Source of the DNA: Gammaproteobacteria bacterium
GTDB lineage: Bacteria > Pseudomonadota > Gammaproteobacteria > JAJFKO01
Assembly (NCBI GenBank): GCA_021773175.1
Contig: JAJFKO010000008.1
Coordinates: 1-42,279 of the forward strand
Direction of reading: 5' to 3'
DNA: 42,279 nucleotides
Shown piece by piece: positions 1-8,341 of this stretch (the stretch's first letter is position 1; the number at the start of each line of letters is the position of its first letter). The translations under genes were made by a program, and so were the position numbers. Under the pieces are notes generated by a model that saw only the letters and a program-made list of their open reading frames with translations, was not told the DNA's origin and made no database searches.

Positions 1-468
1 GAAGATAACGTCGTGAGTGAATATACGTTTGATGAAACTAAAAAAGAATTACGCACTTATGTTCGTAATGATGGTGATGATCCAACATTGGCTGTAGATC
101 CGGATACAACGCCTAATTTTCAATATGTACCACCTTTAAAGACATCTAATAACATGGACGTGCCGGAAGAATCTTTGATTATTATTAGCGACCCAACTAA
201 TGATAAGCTCGTTACTGCTGCAATAAAATTTGCTTTAAATATGCAAAATAGCAGTCAAGAAATGGAATTTGATTTATCGGGTTACGATCTTGCAACGGCT
301 GATCGAATAGGAACTATTATTACTGATGTTAATGATGCACGAAAAGAACCTAAGCCGGTAAAAATTACAAAACCAGATGCACCTGCTGCTGCGGGAGCAC
401 CTGCTGCTGTGCCAGCTGCTGCAGCTCCTCCTCCTCCTCCTGGTGGAGGTGGTAGGCCTGGACCGTAA
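1..468 (+). CDS. Hypothetical protein with Pro/Gly-rich C-terminus, probably 5'-truncated by window edge
   Basis: The frame is open from base 1, so the gene may start upstream; a GTG at 13 is the only start visible and GAAG at 1-4 is a weak ribosome site for it. From that GTG the product is 151 aa. Residues 1 to about 115 are acidic and look soluble. The last 30 or so residues are low complexity: alanine/proline, then five prolines, four glycines and a short Arg-Pro-Gly end. I recognise no domain. It converges on the cation transporter gene with only 5 bp between the stop codons and no visible terminator. Polyproline tails of this sort occur in proteins that bind SH3, WW or profilin partners, but that role is speculation here. 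Confidence 0.6.
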   Translation, partial: EDNVVSEYTFDETKKELRTYVRNDGDDPTLAVDPDTTPNFQYVPPLKTSNNMDVPEESLIIISDPTNDKLVTAAIKFALNMQNSSQEMEFDLSGYDLATADRIGTIITDVNDARKEPKPVKITKPDAPAAAGAPAAVPAAAAPPPPPGGGGRPGP

Positions 469-473
469 TAAAT

Positions 474-1061
474 TTATGCTGCGCGCGTTTCTTGAATCAC
501 TTGATAAGCAGAGTACAGCAACCACAATGCCATTAAGCCACCGATAACACTATCCGGCCAACTCGCATGCAAGACGGCAACTAGAGCTGCAGCAATTAAA
601 ACACTAATATTGCCAATGATGTCATTGCGTGCGCAAATCCAAGTCGAACGCATATTAATATCACTATCACGGTGTCGAGTTAATAAAAATAAACACGCGC
701 TATTAGCAATTAATCCTAAGATTGCAAAAATAGACATAATGCCGGCATGGGCAATAGTTGGATGAAAAATTTTGATAATGGCTTCAATGAAAAGCACGAT
801 ACCGAAGAAAGCAATAATACCACCTTTAAAATAAGCCGCACGTTTTAACCAAATATCACCGCGATTGAGCGCATATAAACTAATAGCATAAGTACAGGCA
901 TCGCCAAACATATCAAGCGCATCGGCTTTTAAGGCGGTTGAATTAGCAATAATACCTGCCGTGAATTGCAATAAGAACATCACGCAATTAATAATAAACG
1001 TAGTGATGAGCGTGGTACGTTTTTGTTGTTTGTGTGCATCGCTATTGCAGCAGTTACCCAT
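474..1061 (-). CDS. Cation diffusion facilitator family transporter (short form)
   Basis: A 195-aa inner membrane protein with about five to six hydrophobic segments and no long cytoplasmic C-terminal domain. It matches the cation diffusion facilitator family, which exports Zn, Fe, Co or Mn by proton antiport. The family's metal site in TM2 is HxxxD or DxxxD; here it reads D50xxxD54 in ALDMFGDA. The TM5 site, usually HxxxD, appears as D147xxxN151 in RNDIIGN, so metal preference may differ from ZitB/CzcD. The N-terminus MGNCCNSDAH carries two Cys and a His that could bind metal. AGGATC lies just upstream of the ATG, and a TATAAT occurs a little further upstream on the minus strand. Substrate is unknown. 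Confidence 0.85.
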   Translation of the reverse strand: MGNCCNSDAHKQQKRTTLITTFIINCVMFLLQFTAGIIANSTALKADALDMFGDACTYAISLYALNRGDIWLKRAAYFKGGIIAFFGIVLFIEAIIKIFHPTIAHAGIMSIFAILGLIANSACLFLLTRHRDSDINMRSTWICARNDIIGNISVLIAAALVAVLHASWPDSVIGGLMALWLLYSAYQVIQETRAA

Positions 1062-1224
1062 TTCTTGATCCTATTATAATGTGACTATTGTTAGAGTTGC
1101 GTATTGTAGCGCTTAAGTTACAATCGACGCTAGTTATTAATTCTTCGGAATGTTTATGACAACAAATAGTATGGTATTCAGGCATCACCAGCTTATCAAC
1201 AACAAGGGCAGAAACTCCCGCTAG

Positions 1225-1242
1225 GTTATCTTTTTAGATAAC
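1225..1242. promoter_or_regulatory. Perfect 7-bp hairpin in the 1062-1301 intergenic region
   Basis: GTTATCT, four T, then AGATAAC form a perfect inverted repeat about 60 bp upstream of the yjbQ-like start. It is not followed by a T-run on the plus strand, so an operator fits better than a terminator. The rest of the 240-bp gap between the divergent CDF and yjbQ-like genes shows nothing else I can name. Confidence 0.25.
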
Positions 1243-1301
1243 AACGCAATTTTTCTCGACGGCGCTTATTATACAATCAATCGCATTTTAAAAAGGGAAT
1301 A

Positions 1302-1718
1302 ATGAAAATGCAACAAACGACATTAACAGTTAAAACTCCAGGTCGAGGTTTAATAAATATAACGCAACACATTGCCGCTGCTGTTAGCTCGGCAAAAATT
1401 GAACAGGGCTTATGTCATGTCTTTATTCAACACACCAGTGCCTCATTAATTATTTGTGAAAATGCTGACCCGGATGTACAAACAGATTTAGAAAATTTTA
1501 TGCAGCGCCTAGTGCCTGATGGCGATTCACTCTTTGAGCATACCGCAGAAGGGCCCGATGATATGCCGGCGCATGTACGTAGCATTTTAACGCAAACGGA
1601 AATGACGATTCCTTTAGACTCAGGAAAATTATTATTGGGAACTTGGCAAGGAATATTTCTATGGGAGCATCGCACGCAAGCGCATTCAAGAAGTATTATT
1701 GTTTCCGTTGTTGCCTAG
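1302..1718 (+). CDS. yjbQ: YjbQ / UPF0047 family protein
   Basis: A 138-aa protein matching the UPF0047 (YjbQ) family throughout. Family landmarks are visible: HTSASL followed by ENADP, then HTAEGPDDMPAH in the middle, and a C-terminal LGTWQGIFLWEHR block. Members of this family are small trimeric enzymes with a weak secondary thiamin-phosphate synthase activity; their physiological role is unsettled. The start at 1302 is supported by an AAAAGGGA ribosome site. The gene is monocistronic, divergent from the CDF gene and convergent with the orphan gene that ends at 1796. Confidence 0.92.
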   Translation: MKMQQTTLTVKTPGRGLINITQHIAAAVSSAKIEQGLCHVFIQHTSASLIICENADPDVQTDLENFMQRLVPDGDSLFEHTAEGPDDMPAHVRSILTQTEMTIPLDSGKLLLGTWQGIFLWEHRTQAHSRSIIVSVVA

Positions 1719-1752
1719 TAACCATTACGGAAAGATTAATAAAATAAACACT

Positions 1753-1771
1753 CTGCCCTTAATAAGGGCAG
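1753..1771. terminator. Weak bidirectional terminator hairpin
   Basis: CTGCCCTT, AAT, AAGGGCAG is a perfect 8-bp stem with a 3-nt loop between convergent genes. On the minus strand it is followed by a U-rich stretch, on the plus strand it is not, so it more likely ends the minus-strand orphan gene. Confidence 0.5.
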
Positions 1772-1795
1772 GATACTTAAGAGAAAATTTTGCTA

Positions 1796-2980
1796 TTATG
1801 TGCGTGGACTAGTGCGCCTTGCTCCTATTTTTGGCCTTCTGGATGACGCTCGTGTTGGAATAGCTGAGGGACGGTGTGTTTTTGGTATTGCTTTTCGGGT
1901 TCCGGCTAAAGTATTTAGCGATACTGTGACCGCTTGCCCATTTTGCATAGCAGTCAAGCTAGACATTTCATTATGATTTGTTGCTATTATGCTAGACCAT
2001 GCTGAAATAGTTGCGTGTAAGGTTTCAATACTAGCCAGAGCTGCATGATTTGCAACAATAGGGAGTTGAGGACCAATAATAAATGTAACTGAATGGTCAA
2101 CATTACTTGTTCTTTTGCGGCCACCGGGTAATTGCCATGTATTGAGAACTTGTTGCCAGTGTGGTGCAGTCTTTTGGGGACATTTTAGATGTATCGTTGC
2201 GAGGCTATCATTTGCAACAATACTAAAATCAACAGTATGTTGAAACTGCTTTCGAAGCCTATCAAGTAATTGCTTGAGCTGCGTAACTAAATTTTCATTT
2301 CGAGCTTGAATATCGACTTGTGCTCGAGAAGCAGAACCGCGGGGCATGACAACTACCGCTCCAGTATTTGTTATATGAATACTTCGCTTCTCGACTTTTT
2401 GAACTAGGCAGTTCACTTCGAGTGTTGTTATATCTGCTTGAACTAGACTTTGCTTAAGATCTCTTTGTAATATGTTTACACCACTGCGACTCTCATGTTT
2501 GCCAGACTTTGTATCGAAAAGGCGTAAAGCTGCTACGTCTCTTTCTTTCGTAAGAATATGGCGAAATGCTGCTTCAAGTTGTTTGAATAATTGAGCTTGA
2601 GTATGATGAATTAATGAGAAATGTAATAATAGGTTTATAGAAGTTGTCTTGTTGCCTTGTCGCATGGCAAGTATGTTGAGGTATATATTTTCTAAACGAA
2701 GCATCTGTAGAAATCTTTCTGTATTACCTGTAAAGCCACGAACTACTATGCTTACTCTCTGTTTATCAAGAAGAAGCTTTGCCTCTAAGACAATACTACT
2801 CAAAGTCAGCTGATTAAAACGCTGAAGCAAATGATTAAGACATTCTAATGATGAAATCGCTGGTTCTGCTGTATCCATTGCTGGTAGCTCTATACTTTGA
2901 TTGCTGCCGGCGGTTGATGATGGACTTGGAGCAGTTTCTGGTATGGTGCTAGCTTTTTCTTCTATGCTACTTCCTAACAT
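1796..2980 (-). CDS. Hypothetical protein, disordered N-terminus and basic C-terminal tail
   Basis: The 394-aa product matches no family I recognise. Residues 1 to about 45 are rich in Ser, Thr, Pro and Glu and look disordered. Residues 45 to about 350 are mixed alpha/beta with no signal peptide or membrane segment. The last 35 residues are strongly basic and Ser/Pro-rich, ending in SRRPKIGARRTSPRT, resembling a nucleic-acid-binding or nuclear-localisation tail. GAGGT 9 nt upstream supports the ATG at 2980. It stands alone between a convergent yjbQ-like gene and a 248-bp gap (2981-3228) in which I see only AT-rich sequence. A translocated effector is possible but unproven. Confidence 0.75.
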   Translation of the reverse strand: MLGSSIEEKASTIPETAPSPSSTAGSNQSIELPAMDTAEPAISSLECLNHLLQRFNQLTLSSIVLEAKLLLDKQRVSIVVRGFTGNTERFLQMLRLENIYLNILAMRQGNKTTSINLLLHFSLIHHTQAQLFKQLEAAFRHILTKERDVAALRLFDTKSGKHESRSGVNILQRDLKQSLVQADITTLEVNCLVQKVEKRSIHITNTGAVVVMPRGSASRAQVDIQARNENLVTQLKQLLDRLRKQFQHTVDFSIVANDSLATIHLKCPQKTAPHWQQVLNTWQLPGGRKRTSNVDHSVTFIIGPQLPIVANHAALASIETLHATISAWSSIIATNHNEMSSLTAMQNGQAVTVSLNTLAGTRKAIPKTHRPSAIPTRASSRRPKIGARRTSPRT

Positions 2981-3228
2981 AATTTAATACCTCTTAGTTT
3001 AATAATAAGAATGGGATGTATATTGAAATTATCTGGTTTTTTATTTTTTTTAGTAATGTACGTAATAGTCCTAATTAATGAAGTTAGGTTATAAATACTA
3101 TTCAATATGTTTGTTAATAAAAGCTTGAGTCATTTTAACACCCGAATAAAAGGACAATATTATACCAAAAGGCAGGCGGGTGTGTGAAGTTTTTGAGCGT
3201 TTCGAGCGTTCGTTGATGACTTATGGTG

Positions 3229-4722
3229 TTAACGTTTTATTGTGAGTTTGTTTCTAGCTAATTTTCCATTAGCCGTACGCGGTAATTTTTTTACAATGGT
3301 AATGGCAACAGGAATTTTATTTTCTTCTAAAAATTGTTTACTAAATGCGATGAGTTCTTCGTTACTTATATTTTGTTGTGTTTTTTTTAACTCAACAAAT
3401 GCCACGGGAACTTGTCCTTCGGTTGGATGGTTTTGAGCAACGACTGCAACAACATTTACGGCAGGATGTTGTGCCAGCACTTCTTCTACTTCATAGGGTG
3501 AGATATTATCACCATCACGAATGATAATATTTTTACTACGTCCGACAAACCAGTAATAACCTTCTTGATCAACTTTAACAATATCGCCTGTTTTCAACCA
3601 GCCATCGATTAAGCTTGTGGTGGTGGTTTCAGGATCTTGCCAGTAACCTAACATGACATGAGGACCTTTTACATATAAATGACCTGCCTTATCTAAAGCA
3701 ACAGGCTGGTTGTTGTCATCAATAATCTTAATACTCGTTTTCTTGCAAATTGTGCCGATTGAACCTAAGTGTTGTTCAGCAGTAGACTTATTCATGGTAA
3801 TAAGCAAACACTCACTCATACCATAACTTTGCCGCATCATAATGCCTGTTTTAGCTTGAAAGCTTTTTAGTAAATCTTTCGTAATTTTATCGCCACCAGT
3901 AAGGTTGTAACGAACTGATGCAAAATCATCTTTAGAAAGTTCAGGAGAATTAATAATGTCATAATTGCCTTTTCCCATGACACAGATATGGGTGGGTTTA
4001 TGCTTTATTAAGCTATTACGAAATTCATTAAGTGTATTCAATGGCGGGTTTATGATTGCTTGTGCCGCTTGTATAAGTGTTAGGAATATATGTGAGCAGC
4101 CACTAACATTTGTTATAGGTTCAGTTACCAAGAAGCAATCATCTATATTAATATCGCAAGCATCTGCCATGCTTTCACAGATTGCTAAAAACGTTGCATG
4201 ACTATGCACGACACCTTTAGGTTTTCCTGTTGAGCCAGAAGTAAAAAGAATCATAGCGGGGTTCTTGTCACCAACAACAGGTAATGTTGTTGTGCTGGGC
4301 TTAAGTAATTCTGTAAAGCTATTGACCTCAGCATTATTGTGAGAACTATTATTAACAACATAAATTTGTTTGGATGATACCGGTATGGGGTAAATCTTTT
4401 CTAATAACGCTTTATGAGTGATTATGCATTTTGCCTGTGTTGACTCTACTATATATTTTATTTCAGTTGTTGTTAAATTCTCATTGATAGGCACCGCGAT
4501 TGCGCCGCTCAGAAAACAAGCTAAGTAGCAAAGTACTAGTTCATAACTATTCGATAAATGTAGAGCAATACATTTATTGGTCAAGCCATGTTGTGTGAAA
4601 TGTTTGGCGATATTTTCTGCTTGTAATAATAGTTCTTGGTAGCTTATGAAGTTCTCATTTTCAATAAGAGCAGTTTTGAGCGCATGTTCCCGTGTAATCA
4701 ATGTTAGCTTTTTTGTTAGCAT
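3229..4722 (-). CDS. AMP-dependent acyl-CoA synthetase/ligase (ANL superfamily)
   Basis: A 497-aa class I adenylate-forming enzyme that would activate a carboxylic acid to acyl-AMP and pass it to CoA or a carrier protein. Motifs seen: ATP-binding TSGSTGKPKG at 161-170, YGMSE at 300-304, YVKGPHVMLGYW near 350-361, GWLKTGD ending at the ribose-binding Asp380, GRSKNII hinge region near 394-400, and catalytic Lys487 in TANGKLAR. Length fits a medium or long-chain acyl-CoA synthetase or a free-standing adenylation enzyme. It is the last gene of a minus-strand operon, 17 bp after the aldo/keto reductase. The acyl substrate cannot be read from sequence. Confidence 0.9.
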   Translation of the reverse strand: MLTKKLTLITREHALKTALIENENFISYQELLLQAENIAKHFTQHGLTNKCIALHLSNSYELVLCYLACFLSGAIAVPINENLTTTEIKYIVESTQAKCIITHKALLEKIYPIPVSSKQIYVVNNSSHNNAEVNSFTELLKPSTTTLPVVGDKNPAMILFTSGSTGKPKGVVHSHATFLAICESMADACDINIDDCFLVTEPITNVSGCSHIFLTLIQAAQAIINPPLNTLNEFRNSLIKHKPTHICVMGKGNYDIINSPELSKDDFASVRYNLTGGDKITKDLLKSFQAKTGIMMRQSYGMSECLLITMNKSTAEQHLGSIGTICKKTSIKIIDDNNQPVALDKAGHLYVKGPHVMLGYWQDPETTTTSLIDGWLKTGDIVKVDQEGYYWFVGRSKNIIIRDGDNISPYEVEEVLAQHPAVNVVAVVAQNHPTEGQVPVAFVELKKTQQNISNEELIAFSKQFLEENKIPVAITIVKKLPRTANGKLARNKLTIKR

Positions 4723-4739
4723 AACTTAATTCCTTGTGG

Positions 4740-5555
4740 TTATAAGTGCTGGTTCGTTAACGCTCTTAGTGCTGCATGAACATTTTCAGTAATATGTTTG
4801 GGGTTGAGTGAGCCAATGATGACACTCGAAATGCCTGCTTGTTGAAAGATAAAGTCAAAGGTTGCGTCAACAACAGACATATCTCGTTGTTGTGCATATT
4901 CTTGTAATTGATTGAGATGTCCAGACGCAAACGCTTTTTTCACAAAAATGCTTTTGTGATTTTCTGCTGCATTAGTAATAACTTCTTGTTCTTCAGTATA
5001 AATAGGATTGTAAGCAACCATAGCGATATCGGCATGTTGCAGTGTTAGTAATCCACCTTCGACAGTTTTTGTCGACATGCCATATGCACGAATTAAGCCG
5101 CGTTGTTTTAAGTCAGCAAGTGTGTCAAACACTGCGTAATTTTCAATAATGTTAACATCATCACCATTGGAATGAATTAATAGGATATCTAAGTAATCAG
5201 TTTGTAGATGTTTTAAACTACGCTCAACACTGTTGATAATATCTTTACGTTGAAAATGATAGCTTGATTGTGTGCCATCGAATTCTTCACCAGCTTTGCT
5301 GCAGAGAACATAGTTGTGGCGTTGACCTTGTAATAGTTTACCAAGACGTTGTTCGCTGACACCATAAGCAGGGGCCGTATCTAATAAATTAATTCCCAAC
5401 TCATTGGCAACACTTAAACAATTCAAAATAGCGTTATCATCTGGTAAGTCAAAAGCCGCGGGATATTTTACGCTACTATTGCGACCAAATTTAACAGTGC
5501 CTAAACCAATGCAAGAAACCTCTATGTCTGTTTGAGCAATACGTTTTTTTATCAT
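4740..5555 (-). CDS. Aldo/keto reductase
   Basis: A 271-aa NAD(P)H-dependent (beta/alpha)8 barrel oxidoreductase. The family's catalytic tetrad is visible: Asp59 and Tyr64 in LLDTAPAYG, Lys87 in LCSKAG, and His128 in LLIHSNG. The C-terminal nucleotide-binding part contains VIIGSLNPKHITENV. Its ATG overlaps the upstream gene's stop codon in an ATGA (5552-5555), so translation is probably coupled. The neighbours, an FAD oxidoreductase and an acyl ligase, suggest one short pathway that oxidises, reduces and then activates a small metabolite, though which one is unknown. Confidence 0.92.
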   Translation of the reverse strand: MIKKRIAQTDIEVSCIGLGTVKFGRNSSVKYPAAFDLPDDNAILNCLSVANELGINLLDTAPAYGVSEQRLGKLLQGQRHNYVLCSKAGEEFDGTQSSYHFQRKDIINSVERSLKHLQTDYLDILLIHSNGDDVNIIENYAVFDTLADLKQRGLIRAYGMSTKTVEGGLLTLQHADIAMVAYNPIYTEEQEVITNAAENHKSIFVKKAFASGHLNQLQEYAQQRDMSVVDATFDFIFQQAGISSVIIGSLNPKHITENVHAALRALTNQHL

Positions 5556-6733
5556 GAAAATAAATCATCCCATATTGGCGTTGCGACGTGAGCTTTGGGC
5601 CAGTTGGCAAGTACTTCAATATTGCTATTATGTGGTGCAAAATCTATTGATTGTAAAACAGCATCTGCTAACTGTGGAGCAAAAGTTAGTTTGGTTGGCC
5701 AAGCAATACTAATATTGCCAATATTTTTTAAAACAGCATTGTCCGGACGCTTACCATGACGTTGTTTTGCTTCGGCACGATCGATATAAAAACTTTGCCA
5801 TTGAGCTTTTTGCACATTGACCCAAGGAATTAATCTTTGTAATTGTTTCTTTGCAATCTGAATTTGTTGTTGGCTATCTAAATTAATACCGTCCTCTGCA
5901 ATTTGCCCGCCAATATACCATACTGATTGCTGATCTCGAGTTGGATGCGTGGATATGGTAATGAGTGGATTGCTATTGCTACCGATACAATGCGCGTAAA
6001 GTCTCGGAAGTTGTGCTTGCTTAAGCATGATCATATGTAATGGTCGTTGTTGCATAGCAACAGCTGGAGTTTGTTGTTGTAACAATTGCATATTATGATT
6101 ACCTGCAGCAAAAACATAATGTTTGGCACTTAATTGCAGCTGCTCATCTTGTTGTTTTATGGTAACGGTTTGTAGCTGATGATCATTGACATAATGTAAA
6201 TCATAGCCATCAGCATCGATTGCTAAAATGCGATTTTGATATTTCTGACTTAATGCTTGCAGTAAGCTCGGTACATCGAGAACGGTTTCTTGTAATTGAT
6301 AGACCGCGCCAGTAAATGTTGGATCTTGGAAAACTTCAGGATAAGTATTCTTTTTTAATTTAACACATTTACTGCTTAATGCTTTACTTGCTAAAAAGCT
6401 GGTGAGATGGGAGCTAATACTGGGTGCTGTCCAAAAGTATTGATGTTCAGATAAAACATTTACGTGTCGTAAATCCATTTCACCTTGACCTTGCAAACAG
6501 TCATGCCAGCGTTGTGGTAGATTCGAAATTGCTTGCGTCGCATTGCCTAGCTTGCCAGTCAAAGCATATTTCAAACCACCATGGATGATACCTTGTGATT
6601 TAAGTGTTTGCCCAGCGCCAAGTGCATTGGTTTCTAATAGTAATGCATTGTAACCTTGTTGACACAGTCGATTTAGTGTCCACAGGCCGGCAATGCCACC
6701 ACCAAAAATTATAATATCGACATCAAGTTGCAT
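5552..6733 (-). CDS. FAD-dependent oxidoreductase (DAO/GlpD-like fold)
   Basis: This flavoenzyme of the D-amino-acid oxidase / glycerol-3-phosphate dehydrogenase type has an N-terminal dinucleotide-binding GGGIAG at residues 11-16 and a substrate-side SQGIIHGGLKYAL segment. I chose the ATG at 6733 (393 aa) because the FAD motif usually lies within the first 15 residues; ATGs at 6751 and 6778 are in frame and none has a good ribosome site. It probably oxidises a hydroxy acid, amino acid or polyol and passes electrons to O2 or quinone. It leads the operon with the aldo/keto reductase (4-bp overlap) and the acyl ligase. Confidence 0.85.
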   Translation of the reverse strand: MQLDVDIIIFGGGIAGLWTLNRLCQQGYNALLLETNALGAGQTLKSQGIIHGGLKYALTGKLGNATQAISNLPQRWHDCLQGQGEMDLRHVNVLSEHQYFWTAPSISSHLTSFLASKALSSKCVKLKKNTYPEVFQDPTFTGAVYQLQETVLDVPSLLQALSQKYQNRILAIDADGYDLHYVNDHQLQTVTIKQQDEQLQLSAKHYVFAAGNHNMQLLQQQTPAVAMQQRPLHMIMLKQAQLPRLYAHCIGSNSNPLITISTHPTRDQQSVWYIGGQIAEDGINLDSQQQIQIAKKQLQRLIPWVNVQKAQWQSFYIDRAEAKQRHGKRPDNAVLKNIGNISIAWPTKLTFAPQLADAVLQSIDFAPHNSNIEVLANWPKAHVATPIWDDLFS

Positions 6734-6777
6734 GTAAAACCAGTCAATCATAAGAATAAAGTGGCGTGATATTAGCA

Positions 6778-6898
6778 TAAAGTTGATTCTGCGGACAGTA
6801 ACTGGACATTTTTATGAAAAGATATCAGTGCGAGGTTGGTTTTTAAGTCACTATTTGGCAGAATGTGTATCCGGTAGTCCGGTAGAATTCAACTTTTA
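6778..6898. repeat. Imperfect inverted repeat between divergent genes
   Basis: Left arm 6778-6807 (starts TAAAGTTGATTCTGC) and right arm 6870-6898 (ends GAATTCAACTTTTA) are imperfect reverse complements with small indels, separated by about 60 bp. A short direct repeat CCGGTAG at 6871-6877 and 6879-6885 sits in the right arm. The unit has the architecture of a small non-autonomous element but carries no ORF. Confidence 0.4.
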
Positions 6899-6952
6899 CT
6901 ATAGCCTTCGAATTTCGAGGGATATATTCATATTATAGAGGTAATAAATATT

Positions 6953-7666
6953 ATGAAAAAAACCATTATTGTTGCAGCTGTGGCGTTTGGCTTAGTGGCA
7001 AGTACAGCTTTTGCGGCAACCAATGCGGATATTAATTTAAATAACAAGCAAGCGAAATTAAGTTATGCGCTTGGTGTTAATCTTGGTAATAACTTCAAAA
7101 AGATGGGTATGCCAATTAAAGCGAATATCGTCGCTCAAGGGATTCGTGATGCTTTAGCTGGTCAAGCTAAATTAGATAGCAAACAAATTAATGCAGTTGT
7201 CGTCAACTTTCAAAAAGAAATGATTGCAAAGCGCATGAAAAAATTTAAAGCTAAAGCCGATACTAATGGCCAAGCGGGCCAAATGTTTTTGGCAGCGAAC
7301 AAAGATAAAGCTGGCATTAAAACGTTAGCTGATGGTTTACAGTATAAAATCATTAAGGCTGGTACAGGTTCAAGTCCAACAGTAAATGATACTGTCAAAG
7401 TTAACTACGAAGGTATGACTGTTGATGGTAAAGTTTTCGATAGTTCTTACAAACGTGGTAAGCCAGTAAGTTTTAAAGTCAATCAAGTGATTCCTGCATG
7501 GACTCAAGCACTGCAAAAAATGCGTGTTGGTGCAACTTGGATGGTTTATGCTCCTGCTAAATTAGCCTATGGCAAAACCGGTATTGGCCCAATTGGTCCA
7601 AACCAAACATTGATCTTTAAAATTGAATTACTTTCAATTACTAAAGGTAAGCCAGCTAAAAGTTAA
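6953..7666 (+). CDS. mip: Mip-like FKBP-type peptidyl-prolyl cis-trans isomerase
   Basis: This 237-aa exported protein has a signal peptide (residues 1-21, cleavage after AFA). It has the Mip/FkpA layout: N-terminal dimerisation region (KLSYALGVNLGNNFKKMG near 35-55), a long linking helix rich in Lys and Ala, and a C-terminal FKBP domain from about 120. FKBP landmarks include VKVNYEGMTVDGKVFDSSY, VIPAW and the LAYGKTGIGPIGPNQTLIFKIELL end. Mip proteins fold periplasmic or surface proteins and promote intracellular infection in Legionella and Coxiella. GAGGT about 11 nt upstream supports the start. A strong terminator follows. The symbol is by family; fkpA would also be acceptable. Confidence 0.9.
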   Translation: MKKTIIVAAVAFGLVASTAFAATNADINLNNKQAKLSYALGVNLGNNFKKMGMPIKANIVAQGIRDALAGQAKLDSKQINAVVVNFQKEMIAKRMKKFKAKADTNGQAGQMFLAANKDKAGIKTLADGLQYKIIKAGTGSSPTVNDTVKVNYEGMTVDGKVFDSSYKRGKPVSFKVNQVIPAWTQALQKMRVGATWMVYAPAKLAYGKTGIGPIGPNQTLIFKIELLSITKGKPAKS

Positions 7667-7673
7667 TCAAGAA

Positions 7674-7713
7674 TAAAAAAAGCGCTGTTTATGAAAATAA
7701 ACAGCGCTTTTTT
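7674..7713. terminator. Strong bidirectional rho-independent terminator
   Basis: A perfect 12-bp stem, AGCGCTGTTTAT / ATAAACAGCGCT, with a GAAA tetraloop occupies 7681-7708. It is flanked by an A-run on the left and a T-run on the right, so it works in both directions. It serves the mip-like gene and the convergent sodB gene. Confidence 0.95.
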
Positions 7714-7745
7714 ATTTATAAATGTCGTATTTTGAGCTTAGAGAA

Positions 7746-8321
7746 TCACATGTTTTCTGTAACGAAATTCCAGTTTACAAGATTCCAGAACGCTTCAATA
7801 TATTTAGGACGTGCATTGCGGTAATCAACATAATAAGCATGCTCCCAAACATCACACGTCAATAGTGGCGTTTTATCTTCTGTCATTGGATTGCCAGCAT
7901 TGCTGGTGCTTATAATTTCTAAATTGCCATCACGATTTTTTACTAACCAGGCCCAGCCAGAACCAAACGTCGTTGCTGCAGTATTACTGAATTGTTCAAT
8001 AAAACTTTCTAATGAACCAAATGACTGTTTGATAGCATCTGCTAATTCACCAGATGGTTCGCCACCACCATTTGGGCTTAAGCAGTTCCAGTAGAAAGTA
8101 TGATTCCAAGTTTGTGCTGCGTTGTTAAACAATCCACCAGAAGACTTTTTAATAATATCTTCTAAGGACATGTTTGCAAATTCTGTATTTTCAATAAGTC
8201 CATTTAATTTCGTCACGTAGGCTTGGTGATGCTTGCCATAGTGGTACTCTAATGTTTCACGCGAAATGTGAGGTTGTAGTGCATCCATTTCATAAGGTAA
8301 TGCAGGTAATTCAAATGACAT
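7746..8321 (-). CDS. sodB: Iron superoxide dismutase
   Basis: A 191-aa cytoplasmic Fe/Mn-type superoxide dismutase that converts superoxide to H2O2 and O2. Metal ligands are at the standard positions: His27 (LEYHYGKHH), His74 (TWNHTFYW), Asp157 and His161 (CDVWEHAYY). The iron form is indicated by the [12 protein letters not shown] region and overall similarity to SodB. I start at 8321 because GGAG lies about 10 nt upstream and SodB proteins begin MSFELPxLPY; the in-frame ATG at 8339 is less likely. The gene stands beside grxD and ahpC, forming an oxidative-stress neighbourhood. Its 5' leader would contain the palindrome at 8342-8397. Confidence 0.97.
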   Translation of the reverse strand: MSFELPALPYEMDALQPHISRETLEYHYGKHHQAYVTKLNGLIENTEFANMSLEDIIKKSSGGLFNNAAQTWNHTFYWNCLSPNGGGEPSGELADAIKQSFGSLESFIEQFSNTAATTFGSGWAWLVKNRDGNLEIISTSNAGNPMTEDKTPLLTCDVWEHAYYVDYRNARPKYIEAFWNLVNWNFVTENM

Positions 8322-8341
8322 GATCAAGATCTCCAACAAGT

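Noticed and set aside
274-525. Minus-strand Arg/Ser-rich open frame opposite the first gene
   Set aside because: Its Arg/Ser composition is the antisense of the Ala/Pro-coding stretch, and it overlaps the end of the cation transporter gene.
1796-2980. QADITTLEVNCLV in the orphan resembles the start of a macro domain (GDIT.L.VDAIVNA)
   Set aside because: The downstream glycine-rich ADP-ribose loop (GGGVDGAIH-type) is absent, so the match is probably chance.
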